IMG/VR virus record: IMGVR_UViG_3300044904_000293
Coordinates: 1 to 28,872 of that record
DNA: 28,872 nt
Direction: 5' to 3' (one strand)
Source of the DNA: a virus
Shown: positions 20,186 through 25,923 of the stretch, piece after piece
How the letters are laid out: each line of letters starts with the position of its first letter
How positions within the stretch are numbered: the first letter of the stretch is position 1
Position numbers and translations under genes: made by a program
The notes under the pieces: model-generated
Seen by the model: only the letters and a program-made list of their open reading frames with translations
The model's database searches: none
What the model was told of the DNA's origin: nothing

Positions 20186-20310
20186 GCGATCAGCGATCAG
20201 ATATCAGCGATCAGGAAGCAAGAAAAGGCTTTCACAGAGATCACAGAGGCGCAGAGTTCGCAGAGATAAGAGGAACCCAAGACCCAGGCACATACTCCGT
20301 GCCTGGGGCA
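20186..20310. repeat. Composite repeat cassette, copy 4
   Basis: GATCAGCGATCAGATATC tract, AAGCAAGAAAAG linker, CACAGAG/GCAGAG repeats, AACCCAAGA and a CCCAGGCAC/GTGCCTGGG hairpin with GGCACCC: the same order as copies 1-3. A TGAA-loop hairpin (20354-20378, CTCAGGCC/GGCCTGAG plus CTACA) follows at 20351-20380. Confidence 0.8.
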
Positions 20311-20353
20311 CCCAATCTTGGATGCAATACGTTGCTGAGCTTATGGGGAAGGC

Positions 20354-20378
20354 CTCAGGCCTGAAGGCCTGAGCTACA
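20354..20378. repeat. TGAA-loop hairpin identical to one inside the scaffold gene
   Basis: CTCAGGCC-TGAA-GGCCTGAG plus CTACA; the 25 nt are identical to 13704-13728. It ends 30 nt before the spike start at 20408. Confidence 0.8.
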
Positions 20379-20407
20379 GGATTACGAAGCACATGATAGG
20401 ATCGAAA

Positions 20408-23400
20408 ATGCGTATGGGGATTTTGCTGGGGATATTGGCGCTGGCGCTGCAGTTGTGGCCGGGGGCGGTGGGGCCGGCACAGGGGCAGGGGTCGCGCAAA
20501 GACGACATCGTATTTAACACGCGAGGGGTGCCGCTGGCCGGGGCCACGGTGCGCGTGTGCGCGATGCCGGCGAGCGGGCAGCCTTGCACGCCGCTGGCGA
20601 ACATTTACTCCGATGCGGGATTGACGCAGGCGCTGGCGAATCCCACGACCACGGATGGAATGGGGAACTACAGCTTTTACGCGGCGCCAGGGAAGTACGA
20701 AATTGAGATTTCCGGGCCGGGAATTACAACCAAGCAATTGCCGAATGTGATTTTGCCAAGTGACCCTTCTTCGCCAACCTTCAGCAGCATCTCTTCGACG
20801 GGCGGGATCAGCGCGTTCACGTTGAACCTTACCGGCAACCTGACGGTGAATGGCAGCACGGCGGTGGTGGGAAACCTTTCTAGCGGCACGCTGAGCCTGG
20901 CGAATCAGAGCACGGCGCCAGGGACGCCGGGCGCAGGATCCGTAAACTTGTACACGAAGACGGCGGATAAGCGGCTGTACTACAAAGATGAAACCGGCGT
21001 GGAGGTGGGCCCGATTACAAGCGCGAGCGGCGCGCAAACGAATACGCCGAACACCTTCACGGCGCCACAAAACATTGACGCGGATTTCCACACCAAGGGG
21101 CCGAATCCCTGGTATGACCTGGCGCGCTTCGGGTGGTACAGCAGCGCGACGTATTACAACACGGGGACGACGGGGAGCATGTCGGCATCGTCCGCGACGC
21201 TGACGCTGGCGAGCGCACTGGATTTTGTGAATGGGCAGGGCATCCTGATCATTGGTGCGGGACCGACGCCAACAATTTCGACGCCTTCCACGGTCACCGC
21301 GGCGCCGCTGGGTGCGACTGGGTCTACGACCTACTACTACTGCGTCGTGGACGAGGACTATGAGGACGGCAGGACGGCGTGCAGCGCGGCAGGGAGCGTC
21401 ACAACGGCAGTTGCTTCGCTGGGGATTCAGACCAACACGCTGACGGCGTGCAATCGTGCTTCGGGCGTGGTGACTTGCACTACGAGCGCGAATCACAATT
21501 TCATCAATGGTTCACAGATCGAGATTCAAGGCGGCACGACGGGCGATGGAAGCTTTGAGGGCGCGTTCACAACGACCTCAGCCTCTGGCAGTACGTTCAC
21601 GTACAACCAGTACGGCGCACCAGATGCGAGCGGCACAGTAACCTCTGGCAACGCCCGTGTGGTGGGCAAAGTGGCCGTGAAGTGGGCTGCGCCAACGAAT
21701 TACACGGTGCTGAAGCACCTCATCTATCGGTGTACGGGCGGTTCCTGCGCGCTTCCTGCGAATGCGGGAAATTATGCGCTGGTGGGCGTAGCGATTGGGC
21801 AGGACAGCTACTTTGTGGATCAGGGCTATACGTTCAACACAGCATCGCTGGACAATGGCGACGCGCCTTCGACCGCGCCGACCTCGACTTCAAACCAGTG
21901 GCTCTCGACAACGATTACTTCTGGCGGCGGTACGACGTCACTGACGCTGGCAGCGACCGCGACGAATGCGGTTTCTGGCGTTCTGGTGAAGCATGACAAC
22001 ACGCCGGTAATCAAAGCCGCATGCGCATCACTGACGGCAAACGCGGGAGGGCCGATACTCTACGTCCCAGCCGTGGGCGGAGTCGGATGGAGCTATTCGC
22101 CAATCTCCTCCACGCTTTCATTGACGAGCGCTTCCATGTCGGATGGCCACGGAGCCACCTGCCCAAATGGAACGCAGGTGATTTTCAACAACACGCTTTG
22201 GCTGTCAGCGCCGCTCATTCTTGGCATGGGGAATCAGCTCTATGGTGGGCCAGGCGGATTGACCCAAAGCGCCACGGCATACGTTGGCCAGCCCTACACG
22301 GTTATGAATGGAAGCGCCTATCCGCTGATTTATGAGAACAGCGCGGGAACACACGACGACAATATGACCGGGTTCAAGGTAGTGTGCGCCCAACCTTATC
22401 AAGTGTGTCTCTATGGGGACCAAGACGTCACAGGGGGAGGCCCGACGAGTTTCAATTTCACCGATGTGACGCTGGCGGCCAGTGGCAAATCCAACGCCTA
22501 TGTCCAGAAGTCCGGCTTCGGTTATTTCTGGGTGCGTGGCGCATGGGAATCGAGCGTGCTTGACTTCAGCAGCCCAACCGCGGCTCTCTTTACCGATAAT
22601 TGTGGCACGGGACAAACAGTCACATCTCTTCCTGGCATTGGATACACGACCTACACAGATATTTTCGGCGGGATGCTGATTGATACTTGCGGGACGTACC
22701 CCTCAGCCTTTCAACACTGGACGTTCAACGAGGTACTGGCGGAGAGCAGTTACGTTCCGACACTTCGCGTGAACACCTATTACGGCGTCTACAACACGGA
22801 CATCTACAACATTTCTTACGCCGACTACCTGGGCGGGGCCTCCACGCCGCTGATCGATTTGACCAACGTTTCCGCCGCTCCCAACATTCGCATCTTCAAT
22901 CCAGCGTGCGCCACAGGCTCGCAACCAATTTTCGAGACGGGCAGCGCGACAGGAGGCCTCACCGTCACAAATCCCAATTCGGGATGCAATATTCTTGGCA
23001 CTAACTACGGCGCTGTACGAACTCCCGGCCAATCCATTGACGATTATCTGAACTGGAACCAGCGGCTGCAAAACACGTCGCACATTGCATATCAGCTGAG
23101 TGTTCCATCGGCTCCCGCAAGCGCGGTTGTAAGCGCCGGCGGAACGGTGGCTGTCGGAGCGCACACGTATACCTTGTCGGCGGTGGACGTCGACGGCAAC
23201 GAAACGACGATTGGAGCGGGAATCACGGCCACAACGACAAGCGGCAACCAGACGGTAACGGTCACGGCGCCAGCGAGTTTTCCGGCGGGAGCGGTGGGCG
23301 TGAACGTATATCGCGATGGCGGGAGAATCTACAACAACGGGGCAAACTGCACGACGCCGAGCATCTCGACGCCAAGCGGCACGCAGATTGATAGTTACAG

Positions 23401-23848
23401 CGCGCGTTGCACGTCGAATACTCCCTACTTGAATGAAGCGGGGGCAACGCTGCTAAGCTCGGGGGGAGTGTCCACGTACAAGCTCAGAGTTGGCAGCGAG
23501 GCCTTGACGGCATTGCCGCGAGGAGAGCAGAACATCTTCCTGCCCGGGGCGCTGACTGCGACGTGGACGGGCTCAACGTGGACACCGGACAAAGCAGTAA
23601 CAGTGACCCGTGTGCAGGTGCAGGCAAAGACGGGGCCATCGGGGTGCACGACGAATGCGGTGGTGCGGTTGACGGATGGCGCGAACCCCGTGAATGTGAC
23701 GATTACGGCTGCGGCGAACGATTCCGGGAGCATCGCGCAGAACTACGTGGCCGGAACACCGCTGACGTTGAGCGTACAGACGGCCGCGGCGGGTTGCACG
23801 ACTTCGCCAGCGGACGCGAATGTGACCATCCAATATCGCATGCAGTAG
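20408..23848 (+). CDS. Tail spike or fibre protein with N-terminal signal peptide
   Basis: The start chosen is ATG 20408, with AGGA 6 nt upstream, giving 1146 aa; an ATG at 20393 adds five residues. The N terminus is a clear signal peptide (MRMGILLGILALALQLWPGAV, then AQGQ), unusual for a phage tail protein. Residues about 30-110 resemble a carboxypeptidase regulatory-like beta-sandwich (GVPLAGATVRVC, TTDGMGNYSFYAAPGKYEIEI). A Gly/Thr/Ser-rich shaft follows. Residues about 534-850 resemble a beta-helix of the pectate-lyase-like spike type, and then come fibronectin-like repeats and a beta C terminus. The central part uses codons less GC-rich than its neighbours. It probably binds or cleaves host surface polysaccharide. 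Confidence 0.75.
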   Translation: MRMGILLGILALALQLWPGAVGPAQGQGSRKDDIVFNTRGVPLAGATVRVCAMPASGQPCTPLANIYSDAGLTQALANPTTTDGMGNYSFYAAPGKYEIEISGPGITTKQLPNVILPSDPSSPTFSSISSTGGISAFTLNLTGNLTVNGSTAVVGNLSSGTLSLANQSTAPGTPGAGSVNLYTKTADKRLYYKDETGVEVGPITSASGAQTNTPNTFTAPQNIDADFHTKGPNPWYDLARFGWYSSATYYNTGTTGSMSASSATLTLASALDFVNGQGILIIGAGPTPTISTPSTVTAAPLGATGSTTYYYCVVDEDYEDGRTACSAAGSVTTAVASLGIQTNTLTACNRASGVVTCTTSANHNFINGSQIEIQGGTTGDGSFEGAFTTTSASGSTFTYNQYGAPDASGTVTSGNARVVGKVAVKWAAPTNYTVLKHLIYRCTGGSCALPANAGNYALVGVAIGQDSYFVDQGYTFNTASLDNGDAPSTAPTSTSNQWLSTTITSGGGTTSLTLAATATNAVSGVLVKHDNTPVIKAACASLTANAGGPILYVPAVGGVGWSYSPISSTLSLTSASMSDGHGATCPNGTQVIFNNTLWLSAPLILGMGNQLYGGPGGLTQSATAYVGQPYTVMNGSAYPLIYENSAGTHDDNMTGFKVVCAQPYQVCLYGDQDVTGGGPTSFNFTDVTLAASGKSNAYVQKSGFGYFWVRGAWESSVLDFSSPTAALFTDNCGTGQTVTSLPGIGYTTYTDIFGGMLIDTCGTYPSAFQHWTFNEVLAESSYVPTLRVNTYYGVYNTDIYNISYADYLGGASTPLIDLTNVSAAPNIRIFNPACATGSQPIFETGSATGGLTVTNPNSGCNILGTNYGAVRTPGQSIDDYLNWNQRLQNTSHIAYQLSVPSAPASAVVSAGGTVAVGAHTYTLSAVDVDGNETTIGAGITATTTSGNQTVTVTAPASFPAGAVGVNVYRDGGRIYNNGANCTTPSISTPSGTQIDSYSARCTSNTPYLNEAGATLLSSGGVSTYKLRVGSEALTALPRGEQNIFLPGALTATWTGSTWTPDKAVTVTRVQVQAKTGPSGCTTNAVVRLTDGANPVNVTITAAANDSGSIAQNYVAGTPLTLSVQTAAAGCTTSPADANVTIQYRMQ

Positions 23849-23926
23849 AGGCAGGACCGGCAGAACAGGCTGGTCCGGGCTAATTCCAGGCAGTGCAGTT
23901 CAGCCCGAAATCCGAAGCTGAAGAGG

Positions 23927-23978
23927 GATTCCTCCGCTCCGGGACGGCCAAAAGCGCCGTCCCTCCGGTCGGAATGAC
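23927..23978. repeat. Palindromic element, copy 10
   Basis: Ends ATTCC (23928-23932) and GGAAT (23971-23975), inner stem GGGACGGC/GCCGTCCC (23941-23948 and 23956-23963). It lies in the gap before the zinc-ribbon gene. Confidence 0.8.
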
Positions 23979-24072
23979 AGGTTTTGGAAGTTTGTTGGCA
24001 TGGGGTACGTACAAGCAGGCAAGTAGTTCACCATCTTCGATTTCAGAAACAGAAAAACAATTTGAGGAAAAC

Positions 24073-24711
24073 ATGAATACGCAGAGCGACGTCGTTGCGT
24101 TGGTGAATATCTCCAGGCAAAAGTGGCCGCCGCGGCAGCGCACTTATTTTGGCTCGCTGGAGATCCGCACGCCGGAGGCGGGGGAGACTTTTGCGATTAC
24201 GCCCGTCCGCGGGTGCAAAGGAATCATGGACCTGGGCGACAAGCGCATCATGGAATTTCCGATCAGCGCCCGGGAAGTGGCGGATGATCTGGTGCGGGAA
24301 CTCAACGGAGATTCAGGGGAGGGAAGTTTCCACGGCGTGTTTGTGGCGGCCGGACCGACGCCGACGGAGGCGGAACTGGCCGAGGCGCACAGGAAGCTGG
24401 ATGCGTTTCACACGCGATTGGTGGAGGCGGCGGACTTGGAATGGGAGCGCTCGCACAATCCCATGTTCATCACGGATCTCGAGAGGCGCGCAGCGCGGGA
24501 ATTAAAGCTGGATAAGCCGTGGCTGTATGACCCGAAGCCGCTGGCGGAGTGTCCGGCGTGCGGAGAAAAGATCAAGCCGGGAGTGGCGGTGTGCCGGTCG
24601 TGCCGGGCGATTCTGAACCGGGCGAAGGCAGCGGAGTTTGGATTGGCGCCGAGAGAAACGGAGACAACGCTGGATTTGGGGAAGATGAGAGAAAAGGGAA
24701 GCACGAAATAA
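24073..24711 (+). CDS. Hypothetical phage protein with C-terminal zinc ribbon
   Basis: The start chosen is ATG 24073 with TGAGGAAAAC upstream; the frame is open from 23893 across a repeat. The 212-aa product has a beta-rich N half (TYFGSLEIRTPEAGETFAI), a helical middle (AELAEAHRKLDAFHTRLVEA) and a C-terminal CPACGEKIKPG...CRSC ribbon at about residues 159-178, one probable zinc site. It lies between spike and cargo genes. I know no function; the ribbon suggests nucleic-acid or protein binding. Confidence 0.7.
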   Translation: MNTQSDVVALVNISRQKWPPRQRTYFGSLEIRTPEAGETFAITPVRGCKGIMDLGDKRIMEFPISAREVADDLVRELNGDSGEGSFHGVFVAAGPTPTEAELAEAHRKLDAFHTRLVEAADLEWERSHNPMFITDLERRAARELKLDKPWLYDPKPLAECPACGEKIKPGVAVCRSCRAILNRAKAAEFGLAPRETETTLDLGKMREKGSTK

Positions 24712-24736
24712 AAAGGGCGGCGAAGGTTCGCCGCCC
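24706..24736 (-). terminator. Hairpin and U-run, oriented against the genes
   Basis: GGGCGGCGAA (24715-24724) pairs with TTCGCCGCCC (24727-24736), a 10-bp stem. Read on the minus strand it is followed by TTTTTATTT, so it could stop minus-strand transcription. On the plus strand it lacks a T-run and overlaps the end of the zinc-ribbon gene. Confidence 0.55.
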
Positions 24737-24927
24737 CTGAAAAACCAACGTGCACTGGGCACGCCTGCCAAGCGAATTCAGCATAGCAGATGTCCGCTGT
24801 TACGGTTATAGCGTGTCAAGAACAAAATGTGCGGTCATACACCTGTTGATGCCTCAGAATGGTAGAATGAAAAGTACCCAGGAGGGCCATCAGAATAGGA
24901 CAACGGGGCTCAAAAGAGGTGAGGCTT

Positions 24928-25203
24928 ATGTCGCCTTTGGAAAAAGAACGTAAGTATATGGATTCTCATAAGGATGAGCTGCTCAAGCAGTACGGGGGGA
25001 AAATCCTCGTCATCAGCGGAGAGCAAGTAACTGGTGCGTTTGACACGATGGAAGAGGCGTTGCATGGTGCCGTAACGCAGCACGGTCTCAACAACGTTCT
25101 CATTAGGAGACCTTCTGAAGCGCAGATCGAATTCTCCGCGCCCGCATTAACACTGGGGATTCTCAATGCCAATTCTACACAGTCAGATAACAGCGCAAGG
25201 TAA
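24928..25203 (+). CDS. DUF5678-like small protein
   Basis: ATG 24928 is preceded by GAGGTGA at a distance of 5 nt. The 91-aa protein reads LEKERKYMDSHKDELLKQY, then GGKILVISGEQVTGAFDTM, then EEALHGAVTQHGLNNVLIRR. This is the pattern I associate with DUF5678: a helical start, a KxLVISGEQV strand with hydrophilic turn, and an EEAL...G helix. Function unknown. The stop lies 37 nt inside the next gene, which starts at 25166, so the two are translationally coupled. AT-richer than its neighbours; probably cargo. Confidence 0.68.
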   Translation: MSPLEKERKYMDSHKDELLKQYGGKILVISGEQVTGAFDTMEEALHGAVTQHGLNNVLIRRPSEAQIEFSAPALTLGILNANSTQSDNSAR

Positions 25204-25645
25204 AGCGCTCGACGGCAAAACAGTCGATATACCGCCCGCGATAGCGCTTCAGATGCGCGGGCCCCTGATACAAGTTACGGTCACGATTGAGGAAAACGCG
25301 GGGAAGGCATTGCTTAGCCAAGGTAAGGCCCTTCCGATACCCAAGACAGGTTTAGCATTGATAGACACGGGCGCATCGAATACGTGCATAGACGAGCAAG
25401 CAGCAAAGGAATTGGGTCTCCCGGTGATTGACGTTGGGGCGATGCTGTCGGCGACCCACGAGAAGGTTCCCTGTAATATTTATCCCGTACAAGTCACGAC
25501 CCCGATTGTGAACTTGAATTCACCACGCACGATGGGAGCGGCGTTGGCAGCTCAAGGTTTATTGGTGCTCATCGGGCGTGATGTTCTCCAACGCTGCAAT
25601 CTCTTCTACAACGGGCCAATAGGCCAGTTCACTTTATCTCTGTAG
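25166..25645 (+). CDS. Retropepsin-like aspartic protease
   Basis: This 159-aa protein contains LALIDTGASNTCIDEQAAKELGLP (quoted in parts: LIDTGASNT at about residues 66-74), the D-T-G-A-S active site of retroviral-type aspartic proteases, with hydrophobic residues before it, and a later LVLIGRDVLQRC near residue 136 that matches the second hydrophobic segment of that fold. One DTGA motif means an active dimer. It overlaps the DUF5678-like gene by 38 nt and has a weak GGGG ribosome-binding site. No signal peptide. Substrate unknown; the upstream partner is an obvious candidate. It could alternatively process a phage protein, but it sits in cargo-like sequence. Confidence 0.82.
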   Translation: MPILHSQITAQGKALDGKTVDIPPAIALQMRGPLIQVTVTIEENAGKALLSQGKALPIPKTGLALIDTGASNTCIDEQAAKELGLPVIDVGAMLSATHEKVPCNIYPVQVTTPIVNLNSPRTMGAALAAQGLLVLIGRDVLQRCNLFYNGPIGQFTLSL

Positions 25646-25923
25646 GTCGCTTCTTCGTCTTTCTCCATCTAGCGTGGCAGCCTTTTTGGTTATTTTCTGT
25701 TGCCCAATGTCTGCCAGTGTCTCCAAACAGCGTTTCGCTGCGATTTTGCGACGGCTATGAGGCTAGGCGGGCGGAGGTTGGAAAGGCGGCTGGCTTTGAC
25801 CTTCGCCAAGTTTAGAGTGGAGAAACGGCCGCTCCGCGAGATTTGTTGCAGATAGAACTTTGATTGCAACTCGCTAGACCCTAAAAGCGGCAGCACGACT
25901 GCCGCACTCCAAAAGAAGAACCT
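25646..25923. other. Gap with little content, ending in a palindromic repeat
   Basis: No gene is supported; a 68-codon minus-strand frame is open but lacks any mark of a gene. At 25883-25915 a GCGGCAG/CTGCCGC palindrome lies between TAAAA and ACTCCAAAAG, the partner of the copy at 2805-2836, followed by AGAAG 8 nt before the next start. Confidence 0.5.

Noticed and set aside
20204-21496. 430-codon minus-strand frame over the spike start
   Set aside because: Antisense of the spike gene and of repeats; composition dominated by Arg, Pro and His.
23855-23877. GGACC...GGTCC inverted repeat after the spike as terminator
   Set aside because: Stem is only 5 bp with a long loop and there is no T-run.
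25690-25896. 68-codon minus-strand frame, possible gene remnant
   Set aside because: No ribosome-binding site and no recognisable domain; could be a relic but cannot be supported.
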